Of a DNA stretch of 64,000 bases, positions 29,741 through 42,254 are shown one piece after another. The translations under genes and the position numbers were made by a program. The DNA comes from Codonopsis lanceolata. Lineage: Eukaryota > Streptophyta > Magnoliopsida > Asterales > Campanulaceae. How positions within the stretch are numbered: position 1 is the first letter of the stretch; each line of letters starts with the position of its first letter. A model generated the notes under the pieces. The model had not been told where the DNA came from and searched no databases. It saw only the letters and a program-made list of their open reading frames with translations. The stretch covers positions 12,445,828 through 12,509,827 of the forward strand of contig CM028378.1 of assembly GCA_013146195.2 (NCBI GenBank), in the 5' to 3' direction.

Positions 29741-30889
29741 TTCATTGGGGTTCTTATTCATTGCTTTGCCCCGGGCCTATAAAATGTCAGGAACGGCTTT
29801 GAAAATATGTTATGATATCCGAGAAAAATTATTTCTTTTTAGTCTTTTATAAAAAAATGTTGATTTTTAAATTATTCAATAATATGTATACTTGAATGTA
29901 TTTAGTGTTGTAGCAAAAGGAAAACAAAATTTTAACTTTGAGAGAATTTTTTTTTTTTTAAAGAGAGATGTTCCCTTAGCTCCAAAAAAGGTCATGTTTA
30001 ACTCTAAACAAGGATTAAGAAATGTTAGTTGACTATATTAAATTTTTTAGAAAGTTGTGTGTTCTATAAAAAAAAATATAATGGGAGAGTGATGCCATCA
30101 ATTCAATTAAAGTAGGATATAAATCAATGGTAAAATAATAAAAGTAACATCTAAAAAGGAATGACTAGACATTGAACATTTTTTTCTAAAACATCTTTAA
30201 AATGAATATGAACATTTTTAGGAACATATGAAATATTCATTTTGGGACAGAGAGTATTTTTAAATATAAACAAAATGACTATTTTAATCTATATTCTCAT
30301 TTAAAAAAAAAAAAAAACAAAGAATCTACTGTATTATTTTGAAATGTTTTATAGTCTAACTTATAAAAATTTATGTTAACAAGTGATTTGATATTATGTT
30401 AGATTGACTTTCCATTAAGGAAGTGATAATATCTTTACTTAATTGTTTTAAACTAATGATGATGAGATGCACCACATTCACATTCCTAATTCGCCCATAT
30501 TATTTTGGTCTTCCACATTGTATGTCTTGACAATACTTCAATTGAACCAGAGAATCATTCATCTCTGATGTTTGTTAGAGTTAAGTCTATGGATGACAAG
30601 AGAGTCAGCGAGATGAAGAGGGATGGTAGGAAGCTTGAATAAGGCCAACTACATGATCTAGCACTAGCGATGTCACAAATACGGATACTAGTGAAAGTGA
30701 TGTGTCAATCCCACCCCATGCACAAGCGCACATACATGCAACGGACGGATAGGATGTACAATGGAAAAAAGGCTTCATAACAAGTCTATTTATTTCAAAA
30801 TGAAGGACATTTTCTCTAAAGTAACACCACATTCTTACAACTAGCAACCAAACACACAGTTTCTGATCAAAAACCTACTGCCCTTTTTC
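29741..30889. other. Intergenic stretch, 3' side of the WD40 gene
   Basis: AT-rich. Nothing recognised apart from the probable 3' UTR of the minus-strand WD40 gene in its last few hundred bases. The open frame at 30605-30847 shows no homology. Confidence 0.4.
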
Positions 30890-33800
30890 CTACACTCCGT
30901 CCCCTTCTTTGGCAATATGAATTTCCTCCATCTTCTGCGTAACCTCCTCTGCAGAATCCTTCACTTCCGCACCTGGGCCATTTGGAAGAGAGGTATCGTT
31001 GTCCTTGGTAGGATTCAGAGGACCTGTCTGCCATATTCTGATGGTACCATCTTCAGATCCTGATGCATAAGATTCCCCTCCTGGCGAGAACCGCACACAA
31101 TGCACAGGACCGTGGTGACCTTTGTTGCATCCTACAAACAATACAAGGGTGAATTCATAGTTGGTTTTAAAAGTTCATATTGCTGCTAATTAAGGACTGG
31201 CATTTTGTCCTGCAATACAACCGACTCCAACAAAGAAGAAAATTAATGGTTTCACAGTCCACCAAAAAGATTTTGGGTGCAAACATGTTTGCACATGTGT
31301 TCGTCATAAAAATGGTTCAACTGGGCAGAGAGAAAGGACCAATGATATTGACTGGGTCATATTCTCAATTAAGTTAACTAGTACGCTTCATACGTTCTTC
31401 ACTAAGAGTCTTAACCAGTAGTGAAAAGACACATCCACAGAGTTCAACTGGGACCAAAAAGAATTGCTAGGTCGAAGTCTTACCATACATCCTCTCCCTA
31501 CGAGAAATTTCTAACATGAAGTGAAAAAAACACATGTACGTGAAGACATTGGAGATCTATAACTTTTAAATCTTGGGGAAACAAAAGGGTGTTGGAATCT
31601 TAGGCGGCCACGTACAGCCATCAACAGAATGGTAATGCAAGCACTATATACAAATATGCTACCCCCAACAGTAACACTGTCAATTTAACTTACAAGATCA
31701 AGTAACAGAGCACCTACCGATTTCTTCACCAGTATTGAAATCAAAAACACGAATCCACATGTCTTCTCCTCCAGCAATGAACTTATTTCCAAACTTTGGT
31801 TCCAATGATGCCGATTCTACATTGCAGGGCATATCATAACTCTTCACTAGTCCAAAACTGAAATGACAAGTTAAAATAATAAAATCCATGCCGAACATAA
31901 ATATATGAGCTGCCCCTGTGGTAAAATGAAAAGGAGCAAAGGGAAATAAAGTTTTTTGGCTTACTGATTCGCATCCCAGAACTTAACAGTTCTTCCATCT
32001 GCAGTAGTTATATAGCGGCCATCTTTACTGACTTCGGCGCTGGTCACCGACGATTTAGTCTCAAGTGTATGGACGGTTTTACCACTTCTCACGTCCCATA
32101 ACCTGGCATTCACCAAATACTATTACAGAACAATTTAAGCTGCAGAAAGAGTAACCTACAGAAAGAAAAACATTTAAATACTTTAACATTTGTATTTTCT
32201 GGAGACAATAGAAGTTCAATGGTTACAACCAAGCAAAGATGCAAGTACAATAACCCAGGACTTTCAAATATGGTGTCATTGCGAAATGAATTGTGAGCAA
32301 ATAGCATTTGTCCAAGGGTACCAGAATCTGTAATTGACGATTACATGATTCAATTCTTTTTTGTTTTACCCGAAATTCAAGATGTTTGATCCAGGTATGC
32401 TGCATGAACACACCAAACCCTAGGTGTATTCTGTGTCGGATACGTGTCTGACACGGACACAGTACGGATACGGCCCCAAATACATACAGGAACCAAATTT
32501 TCATTTTTTGAAAATTCCAACACAGACACGAGTATTGGTGTCCAAATTGAGATACATATTACTTGAAACGGACACGTTTTGGCTAAATAAATCCCCTATT
32601 TTTCTACGATTCATCATTTACCCAGCTGTTGCCGTCGAAGTCGTGAACTAGGGCCCCTTGCAAAGTGAAGTTGAACCCTAGCCCTCGAAGTTGAAGTCGA
32701 AACAGCCATCAGCCACCGCCATTCGCCAACAGCTGGTGCGATTTTTCTTCCTTCTGGTAAGTCCCATCAAACATTTTCTTCCTTCTGGTGCGATTTTGCG
32801 ATGCGATTTTCTTCCTTTGATTTTATTCAAAGTAACTTTTTGCAATTTTCTTGCGAACCCTAGCCCCTTCTGAACTTAATATTTACATTTTGGTCTGTGG
32901 GAAGTTTTTTTTGTGCTAATAATTTTTTTATATTTACAGTTTGGTATTTATATTTTGAATTTGTACACTTTGGTCCTTATATATGGAATATTTATAAATT
33001 ACCTCCATACCCATACCCTATATTTTTCAAAAATCATGTATCCCCCCGTATCCCGTATGTGTCCTCGTATCCGTGCAACATAGCAAGTTTCCCATAGGGC
33101 CTAGTCATGATCTTCACGAGTAAAGGATGGGAAGGGACATGTGAAAGGGAACAACCGAACAAAGAGCGATCTAATGGGACCTTATATGAGCCACTCATTC
33201 ACTATTTATTCATTTTGACAATTGCTGCTTATTCTCTATTATCTTGGTACTATTTAATATTTATAATTTTATTTATGTTTTCAATTTATGAGTGTGTGGG
33301 TCCAAAGCCCAAAATACAAGGCAAAAGTTAAGAAATAAGGTAGGGTTAGGACACTCCTAAGAGTTCACTACAAACAAAGGGCATAGGCCCACAGGCAGCA
33401 ATTCAGGGGTTACGAGTATAGAGATTTTTTTGGTCAATGATGCTGGCCTTAGAGACCCAGTAGATGAACATGCCACGAAACCAGTTTTGCATTCTGATTT
33501 ATATATAATATTGCAATGGAAGCCTGTACTCGAAGGATGGCCTCTTGAGTATCCTTTTCCACACACTTTCATGTAGCCATCCCGGTAATTTGTAACCCCT
33601 TCCAACTGGCCAAAGGTAAAGTAGTGCATCCAAAACTCACTCCAAACCATCAGTATTTACTATAACCGAGACCACATTTAACAGCACCTAGTGGATTTGA
33701 GTTAGGTGTTTTGCGGCTTTCGCCCAAATGAATATAAATAGATAATCACTGATACTTTGTTGATTAATGTATCTATTTGTATCTTTATCTCACTTTTCTT

Positions 33801-36800
33801 CAGCAAATGCCAAATCTTAGCATCTCACTTGGTAGGAGTGGGAAAATTAATGCACAGTACACCAGACACTAGTCAAACAGACACAATCCACATTTCCATG
33901 ATTAACTATTTTCAAAATAAAGCCACTTTGAATATCAGCCCTACTTTATTAAGGCAAACTTTGCCATGTCCACTCACAGTCGTATTAATGTGAAGTTATA
34001 TATTTATATATATATAATATATTGTACTCACTCCATGCCTAAAGTATTGTCTTGTTTGACCTTTTTTTAAAGTACTATGAATTATAGAGCTGTCAAAATG
34101 GGCTAAGCTTGTCCCACCATCCAAAAGGGGCGGTTTGGGCTGATAAAATGCAAGCCATTTTGGAGGCGGGCTAGGAAGGGCGGGTCACACGGACAGCAGG
34201 TAAACCACTACTTGATTAATATATAATCCTCATCCGGTCAACTCATTAGAGAAACCCTAGTCTCTCTTCGGTCTTCACAGACATCGCTCCCTCTCTCTCT
34301 AACATCTCAGATCCCACCTGGTTAGTAGGTCACTCATCTTCCTCTATCTATATAGAATTATGTAAATATAAAGAAATTTCTAAAAGGGGACTTGAAGCTA
34401 GTCATTTACCTCCGTTATAGTCTCGATAAGAGGAGGGAAGACAACTCTTATTACACCAATAGGTCCCTTTCAAAGACTTCCTAAACATGGGAAAGCAGCT
34501 ATTGCCTCTTTTTGGCTATGGATTATGGGTCTGATAGCTTTGATGCCTTGCTTGAAGAAGGAATACATCTCAATTCCAAGTGAGCTTCAATTGCTTTAAG
34601 AAGCTATCAAATAGTATTGATTTAGTCCTACATAGATGGAAAAGTTAGCAATTCCCTAAGAAAAAGTTAGTCAGAACTAGAAAAAGGAAGAATGTCTCAA
34701 GTATTGTTGTATTAGATCTTCTTTTTGAAAGCTTCCACCCATATAAGGAAGAAGGGTGAAAGTGGTGGGTATACCTGTCTTACCCGCGACCCAACGGCGG
34801 TTTGAGCTGGGCCAAGGTTTTCAGGGACCGTCATTTGGTGGGCAACCCCGCCCCAACCCGTTATATGACTGTTTTTAGGCCCACGTGCCTGTTTTGACAG
34901 CTCTAATGAATTATGTGTTTTATTATTTTGGAAAAAAAATATATACACCAAATTGCATTCGAAAAATATTCAGTTTCACCAAAAAAAAGTCAAACATGAC
35001 CGTAATTAAAAGGGACGGAGGGAGTAATTTTTAGCCTTGCAAAAGCTTAATTCAACCAATCAGATAAGATGATGCCAACTACTTCCTGCGGGGACAAGGC
35101 AGAGTACACATTTCATCATAAAAGCAACTTCATAAATCCTTGATGTTTGTTCTATGCATACCTGACTCCTCCAGAATCACTGCAGGAACTTAATATGGTT
35201 TGGTCACTGTGCAGCCAAGCAACAGTTCTGATAGTACCGGGAGAGTTGTCAACTTCTCTTGGAGGTGCATCTGGCCGATTTAAGTCAAATATGCGAAGCA
35301 TCTTCTCAAAACCACCGGTGAGTAGAAGGCGTGTATCCTGTATGATTTTACAAACATCGTTTTTTACATCTATTGCTCAAGAAGTACAAGATAAGGCAAG
35401 AATACATACGAACGCACCGTTCTAAATGTAGAAGAGTAATGATCTAACATGCATGAAGGCCCAAAATTTAATTTTGATGAGGCCAGATGTTTGTGAATGC
35501 AAGTACACATCATATAAATAACAGAAGATGGATCATCAAAATATCACTTTAAGGATAACCATCTGCCATTTTTTTTCTCTTTAACTACCTCATCCATGAC
35601 TACAACCTGTGAATTTCCATCCTTAATACATTTTACATCATTGAAATCCCTAGTCTTTCGTTTCCTTGATTTTGCAAGTTTATATATGTTGTTCTCCCCC
35701 ATCTATTGTGTCTAATTTATTGTAAAAGTCGTCAAATGCTTTAGAGTTAGCTGCAATCTAAGATATGTCCAAACATGCCTAGATATTTTAGCTTAAATTA
35801 GTGATGCATCATGGATGCAATGGTTGATTGCACATGCACCAGTGTCTGGTTATTTTTGGCATGGGTTATTGAAATGGAAAAGCTACATCACTTCTCATTA
35901 CGCCACATACTCTATTATCAGTATTATGAACTACTTACCAAGTAGCACACTGATGTTGCAATACAAAATCAGGATTCACTTGGCGGATGGGTTCCCATTT
36001 ATTGGATTTTAAACCTAGTACAGATACCAAGATCATAATCCAATCACACTAATGATTGAACTCCAAATTTGGCCCTTGAAGGAACTTCTACAAAAATTTG
36101 GAATCTGAATCAGAAAACAAGCCGGCAATCATTGATAACATTTTTACAATGAGATACGTTAGTTACCAGGAACCAATTTTTATCAAGGTAACAAGCAGCA
36201 TTTCAAGGGTTATTAATCTAAGTTGCATAACATATTAACATTCCCTCCACCAAAGACGTTACAGAACTGATAGTAAATTCTGCTCAAGTGTACTGTGAGA
36301 ACCTAGATGCAGAGATTAATCAAAACTACCTCTGAGAAGGCACATGCCCGAACAATGTGCTTGTGGTCAAACGAGTGCAATACATCACCGGTTAATGCAT
36401 CCCATAATTTCCTGCAAACAAACGATGGTATTTCCAGAGATTCAATCCGAAAGTAGCAAAAGTATATACGAAATGAAGGTGATCCAGAGGTAGAGCTTAA
36501 GTCTAGCCAAGCTTTTAATACAGGCTCAGTAATATATAAGACTAGAAAAAGCATAGTACTGAAGCAGAAAAGATAGAAGGTTATGTAGTGGCCATCAACA
36601 CACGCAACCAATGGCCAAAACGGGCCAAAAATAGTAAGAGAATGCAGTAAACATTCAAATAACATCAGCAAATTGAAATTTTATTTCCATATTAAACTTT
36701 TTGATAAGTCAAATATCAAGCTTTAATACTAAGCATGATTGACGAGGAAAAAGATAGATCACATACGCTGTAAAATCGGCAGACGCAGATGCAGCGCGTA

Positions 36801-39477
36801 AAGCTGGAGTATCCAAGCAGCAACTCCACACTGCACCTTTGTGCCCCTCAAAGGTTCCAATCCAGTCTCCAGTCTCTCCATTTCTAAGCATTGGAGTGGA
36901 ATCTATATAAGAAACATGCATGATCGTAAGAAATGAGGCAGAAGGAATTAATGTCCGACCTGAGTAGGACATCAACAATCTCATGACACACTGGGCAACA
37001 TGGTGAACATGCTGTAAGACTTTGCAAGCCAGATACTGGGGAAACTGTAATTTTATTCTAAATAGGAGGGATTGAAAAGTCTAACATCCCAATCTAAAGA
37101 ATTTCAATGGAAAGAAAGGAATTCCTTAACTTAGAGTTTTCCGGTTTTATATATGATATTCAAGTAGAATCTTGAAAATTTGACCTTTTTTTCTGTTAGA
37201 TTGTAGGCTAATGTACTTCAGGTGAAGTGTCCCCGGTGTAGCGCATCATACTTTTTTGGATTTCATGTCAGCTGTCAGCAGTAATGCCTCGTAGGCAACC
37301 CATTGAAGCCCCTCCCACCAATGAAGCAGGACTTCTCCAAAAATGGATATTTCAAAGTTGATAGAATGTTGACTACCGTCCATTCTCATATGATTCTAAA
37401 GTGATTAATATTGATTACGAACCGATCCACTTCTGATTCAGTGCAACAGCTGCTCACAAGAAGACTTGAACTGACAAAGCTCATAAACGAATGGACAACG
37501 ATTCAAATAATAATAAATAGAAATAGAAATGGTAATATAATTCCACCTCTGTCCCACCTACATGATTGTCACTTCGAGTTTCACTTTGTCCTTAAATAAT
37601 TGTCACTTTTCACAAAAAAAATGTGTTACTTTTAGGCTAAAGTGATGTTCACAGCTTTCTTAACCGATCTAAAAAATAACTTCCTTAATTCCCATGCAAC
37701 ACTCAAGGGAACACTCTTGTATGGATGCAGTCATACCAAGCAACTAAAATCCTCTCTACATAGTAATATCTCTATACCTATTCCATTCACAATTTAACCT
37801 GGCATATTAAAGTAGGCATAACGTATCTAAGATAACATTGAGCACCTAGTGATGTTTCTATCATTTACTTTCAAACAACATGCTTCTACCTTTCGAGCTC
37901 TCTTACTACTTTACATCATACACTAGAATTATACATCATTACTTTCTATCTTTCCTTCTTTCATCTATCCACACCCTTATATTCTCTATTTGAACAGCTT
38001 CTATATTTGTTTTTTTTTTCACAGAAAAGCTTTAAATTGCTGCATGTGTAAGTCTGTTAATGATCCCATTGTCCATCAACCTTTTGCCATTTGATACTTT
38101 TCTCAACCACGAGTTCTGTTTCATCGTATCCAACCCATGGATCTATTTACTCTTTGTTATTACATGATTTTGGGCTACTTTCTAGAATTCAAAGTAAGGT
38201 GCGCTTAAGATATTTGCCACAAAGATAACTGTCAACATTCAAGGTGATAACCACTCGCGGTTATGATGTATTCATGTTTTTTTTTTCTTTTTGAACCTTG
38301 CAAGTGCTTTACCTGATTACTTTCTTTTCAAGAAGCAGTTTCACGAGTTTAGATAGGCAAATGTTAAAGATCTTAGGGTGAGTAACCCAAACATAGTTAC
38401 GAGTTGTTCTCATTTTTTTGCCAGACGGCAATGAAGATCTTACAAGTATCTGACATATAAGGGGGTGTGTATAAATGAAAGGTATTAGACATAGAAAATG
38501 TTGTTGTTTATTTTAAGAAGAAGAAGAATAAAAAGCCGATTGCATGTTTGCTTTCGTGATTTTGCAGAAGGTATGACAGTCTTTTGTAAGTACTAATCTA
38601 GCAGGCCTTGCTTTGAAGACTGTTTTCTGGAAAAACGTCCTAATGAAGATCTCTCACAAACTCTGAAATAACTGAAACCACCAGACGGACCCACTTAACC
38701 TAGACGATTCTTTGAGACTATTAACAAGTACGTATTAATTATTTATCAAAAAAATTAATAAGAAAATATAAGTACCTAATAATGATTACACAACCAACGC
38801 AGTTACCAGAATTTGAAAAACTTATACGGTGCAATTTAAGTTCTTAATCAAGCATGTGCAATTTAAGTTCTTAATCAACCGTGAAACGAAAAAAACTACT
38901 CCCTCCGTCCCAAAAATATAGGTTTATTAGACAAGATAAACTTTTAAAGATTGTAGCTTTACTTGCTACCTTCTTCAGTTTACACTAACATTATTACTAA
39001 TTTTAGAGATTGTAGCTTTACTTGCTACCTTTTAAAGATGGTAGCTTTACTGGAAATGTCAATAGTCATTTACTCTAAATAATCCACCAGAGATATAATA
39101 GAATTTTTCATCAAAAAAATAATTAAAATCCATATGCTGCATGCTTGTTTCAATTAAATGTCAGTCATTGAGTACTAGCTTCAAATGAGCCAGCTGCCAG
39201 TTTCATGCCATGAAAGGAAAAGAGACACCCTAAATTCAGAAACAATTAATTATAGTAATAACAGATATCTAAAAAGTTTGTGACATATAGAAATAAATTA
39301 TCACAAAATAAACAACTTTGGACACAAAAATCTACATTTGTACTCGAATCAACATATACCTTTGCTGGCACTGATAAGAAAAAAACCGTCGGGAGTAATT
39401 GGGCTGTAGAACAAATCCACTACCGGACGAGAATGTCCATGGCACACAAGAGGAACAGCAACCTTCTTCTTATCCAT
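30890..39477 (-). CDS. WD40 repeat protein, STRAP-like
   Basis: Seven coding exons with consistent phases: 39477-39360, 36902-36767, 36411-36330, 35337-35162, 32102-31965, 31857-31718 and 31131-30890; 1032 nt, 343 residues. It starts MDKKKVAVPLVCHGHSRPVV and ends EEIHIAKEGDGV. WD repeats are visible: GETGDWIGTFEGHKGAVWSC to ASADFTAKLWD; DHKHIVRACAFS to GFEKMLRIFD; ...TVAWLHSD to GGVRLWD; VTSAEVSKDGRYITTADGRT to KFWD; SASLEPKFGNKFIAGGED to IRVFD; GHHGPVHCVRFSPGGESYAS to TIRIW. Length and order match plant homologues of serine/threonine kinase receptor-associated protein, a scaffold linked in animals to SMN complex and TGF-beta signalling; the plant role is less defined. No broken codons were found. 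Introns 1 (2.46 kb) and 4 (3.06 kb) hold mobile DNA. Confidence 0.92.
32405..33084. mobile_element. Relative of the CTATGTTGCACGGA hAT-like MITE, left end eroded
   Basis: The right end, on the complement, starts CTATGTTGCACGGATACG, matching the MITE at 22460-23117. The body has the same CGGATACG/CGTATCC words (32436-32475, 33040-33075) and CCCTAGCCCTCGAAG-type sequence. The left terminus is not recognisable and no octamer duplication was found. It lies in intron 4 of the WD40 gene. Confidence 0.6.
34027..35024. mobile_element. Stowaway MITE carrying a nested hAT-like element
   Basis: Outer ends CTCACTCCATGCC and GGGACGGAGGGAG, with TA at 34025-34026 and 35025-35026. Without the 821-bp nested element and its duplication, about 170 bp remain. 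It lies in intron 4 of the WD40 gene. Confidence 0.7.
34085..34905. mobile_element. hAT-like element nested in a Stowaway
   Basis: Exact 8-bp duplication ATGAATTA at 34077-34084 and 34906-34913. Inverted ends are TAGAGCTGTCAAAATGGG and, on the complement, TAGAGCTGTCAAAACAGG. No transposase; a non-autonomous hAT element of 821 bp. It contains a CT-rich patch (34290-34305). Confidence 0.85.
36903..39359 (-). other. Intron 1 of the WD40 gene
   Basis: Holds one recognisable Stowaway-type terminus (CTCCCTCCGTCCCAAAA at 38900-38916) and another degenerate one near 37546, neither with a clear partner. Three near-copies of AGATTGTAGCTTTACTTGC or close variants lie at about 38948, 39007 and 39037. 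Nothing else recognised. Confidence 0.45.
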
Positions 39478-39959
39478 CTCCACAATAGTTCAATACAACG
39501 AAGACCCAAACCCTAGAAAGTGATCTTATCGATTAATACCAACCAAGTCCCCGATCCTAATCCTAGATCAAGGACCCCTCAAATCCTTTACGAAGAAAAA
39601 CGATAATTGACCAAAAAAGATACCCTACGAACAAATTTACGAATCCTAACAAAAATCTTCGATTGATTTGAATAAAAAAAGTCACAAAAACGATTTATAC
39701 ACCAACATTGGTATCATATGTATTAGAATGGCGGTAATCAACACAGGTGGGAAACCTAGGTTACACGAATTTGATCGATCTTGTTGTTCAATGTGAATCC
39801 ACACCTCCTAACCCTAAAAATCTGTGCAGAACAGATCAAATTATTTGAAGAAAAAAAGAAAAATTTAAAAAATTAAACGATAGTATATTTAGACTACGGC
39901 ATAGGGCTAGGCGCAAGGCAGCCGAATGGACATGGTTTGGCCTTTATAGTGTAATAAAA
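39478..39959 (-). promoter_or_regulatory. Upstream region of the WD40 gene
   Basis: Between the WD40 start codon and the 9-bp duplication of the second Pack-MULE. Presumed 5' UTR and promoter on the minus strand; no distinctive element recognised. Confidence 0.35.
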
Positions 39960-39968
39960 TAAAATCAA

Positions 39969-42245
39969 GGGTTTAAATGCACCATTGGTGTCTGTACTAT
40001 GAAAACATCCGGTAGCAGTCCCTGCACAACGCAAGTGTACACCACAGACCAAAGATTATAAATTTTACATATCGGTAGTCCTTGGCCCTAACTCGTTAAC
40101 TGTGGTGCCGTTAAGTGAGCATGTGCTCACTCACGTGCACCAACAAAAACTCAAAAAGGCAAATTCGTCATTTCCAATCCATGTTTTGAACTTAAGGGAC
40201 CATCTTAAAAAGTTTGAAGAATTACTCAAAAAAAAACAAAACTCATGGACCTCCTGTAACTTTTCTCCTTCTTCCCTAGCCAACGCATTCCACTGAATTG
40301 AGTGTCCAAAGGCTAGGAGAAGGCTCTGTCTCTAGTTAATTCATGTTGTGCGTGTCTGCCGAGGCGGAATTGATTCAAGCTATCTCAAATGTTAAAGAAA
40401 TCCCTTGCTTGTTAAGTGGTTTGTTAGTTTGAGTCCCCGAATAGAAGGGTTCCATGGCGAAATTTCTTCTGGTTTCATAATTGGGTTTTTTTGAAGAGGG
40501 AGAATAAAGAGTGATGTGGCAAAATCACAGCTTGGGCCGTCCTTGTAGTAGGTAGGATATCTGGGCTTCGAATCACCTTCCTTGAGCTTGTTAAGATCAC
40601 AAGAAAACCTGAGTGGAAGTGCAAGGCAGGGCCTCGCGAAACCCCTTCGGCGTGAGAGTAAGTCTCCTGTGTAAGTCTGAAAGCAATTTGACAGAGTGTC
40701 AAGGCTCAAGTAAAGTGTGTGTACCTTGTTAATGATTATGGAGAGGTATTTATAGGCCCCCAAGGTGGTTGAATCCGTCTAGGATTTAGTTTCCATAGTT
40801 ACCAAATCAATCAAGGAGAGAATCCCTTGATTTTAGGCATGATAAGCGGCTGGCCGCGTAGATGTAGGAGCAGATAAGGTAAGTGTCCTGCTCAAATATG
40901 GAAACCTTTGACTTGTCTTGGAGAGCAAGCCTCCGGTGCTTCCCACTTGATATGTACCCGGGCGAGCAGGGCTTTGCCCGGCTATTCCATGTGCATTGTT
41001 TCTGAACTCGTTGTAGGTCCAGGACGGCCTCGGCCTCGCAGTGGCCAATGCTCGACCGTGCTCAAGGATGAAGTTCCTTTGCTAAGTATGAATATGGTGT
41101 CTGAGTATGGCCCCTGGTCGGACAGGCAAGGCCTATGCCCCGGTCAGGTTTGGACGGGAGTTGCACTGCTCATTACCCGATGCTTCCGTTACTTTGCTCG
41201 CTAGGGCTGTGGACCCCATATTCATCATGCTCGTGACTGGCACGTGAGGATAGTTCGTGCCTTGCTCGTGACCGGGTTTGGGTCGGGCATATCAAAAAGA
41301 GAAATATGAGTGATGTGTAGAGCAAAAAAGGAATTGGTCGAGAGGGAATCAAGACGTTGTGGACGAAGGATGCTTGACGGTGGTGGGGTGGAGACGATGA
41401 CGACATGAATGTTCCACGGTGACTGTGAACCACTCCCTTCGAAGATAACATCATGCCTGAGGTGTAGTTTAGTGTCAGCGGGTCCTACTCGCTGTCTGGG
41501 TGAACCCACTTAAATTCATGGTCACCCAATTTCACCATGTCCTTGTAATTGTTAACAAAATCAACGGCAATGGGTGTCTTCGGCTCATCGTCTAGAATGA
41601 GGACAAGAATTGGGTGAGGGGCATTGGGCGGAAAAAATGTAATTTCTTCAGCGGCGAGGGAAGCTGACTGGTCAACAAAGAGAAGTTTTGATTTGTTATG
41701 TCGAAGGAGTACGGAAACTGGGAAACAATGCAGGCGTCCAATTGAATGTTGATGGTGTTGAGTACGGCGCCAGCCATTGGAACGACGAAGTGGAACTCGT
41801 ACATGGCAGGTATGTTAGGAGCTAAAACGGAGACGACATGACGCTTCTTGATGTTGAGATGAGAGCTAGATGAGGCGAGTTGGAGGCATCGGCGGTGGGT
41901 CTCCGACCATGTGTAAGCCCTAACGTTGTTGATGATGGAGGGACAGTCACCATAAACGATAACAGATCTTTCTAGGAATCCAAGTGAAGTTAAAGGGGTC
42001 ATATTTTCAGGATGGTCCCTCAAGTTTAGAAAACTTTGAAGAGGATTCGAAAGGACTCATTTGTCATCTTGTTTGTGCACGTGAGTTAGCGCATACCACT
42101 TAACAGCACTTCAGTTAACGGGGTTAGGGTCAGGGACTATCGATGTACAAAATTTGTAATCTTTGGCTTATGGCGTGCACTTGCGTTGTACATGGACTGC
42201 TACATGACTTTTTCATGGTATAGGGACCAATGGTTCATTTAACCC
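39969..42245. mobile_element. Pack-MULE carrying an acyl-activating-enzyme gene fragment
   Basis: Long inverted termini of about 240 bp (39969-40215 and 42000-42245) begin GGGTTTAAATGCACCATTGG and, on the complement, GGGTTAAATGAACCATTGG. The 9-bp flanks are TAAAATCAA (39960-39968) and TAAAACCAA (42246-42254), one mismatch. No transposase. The right half carries a captured AMP-binding enzyme fragment. The left half (about 40540-41210) is a GC-richer segment with a minus-strand TATAAATA (about 40746-40753), possibly part of an LTR inserted earlier. Confidence 0.85.
41390..42023 (-). pseudogene. Captured acyl-activating enzyme (AMP-dependent ligase) fragment
   Basis: On the minus strand the frame reads TSLGFLERSVIVYGDCPSII, YTWSETHRRCLQLASSSSHL and VVSVLAPNIPAMYEFHFVVP MAGAVLNTINI. 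After a frameshift it continues LLRHNKSKLLFVDQSASLAA, LVLILDDEPKTPIAVDFVNN and HEFKWVHPDSE, then a TAG where the family has tryptophan, then LTLNYTSGMMLSSKGVVHSH. These are the N-terminal part and the AMP-binding P-loop (normally TSGTTSxPKG) of plant peroxisomal/cytosolic acyl-activating enzymes such as the AAE1/AAE5/AAE11 group. The P-loop is altered. The apparent start codons lie inside the element's terminal repeat. Non-functional as an enzyme. Confidence 0.75.
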
Positions 42246-42254
42246 TAAAACCAA

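Noticed and set aside
35147..35425. Plus-strand 92-residue open frame
   Set aside because: It is the antisense of WD40 exon 4 plus adjacent intron.
38900..39120. Complete Stowaway starting at CTCCCTCCGTCCC in WD40 intron 1
   Set aside because: No matching right terminus with TA was found within a reasonable distance, so only a lone terminus is noted.
40392..40763. 123-residue minus-strand frame inside the second Pack-MULE
   Set aside because: No homology recognised; it overlaps a probable LTR promoter with TATAAATA and is more likely leader sequence than a captured gene.
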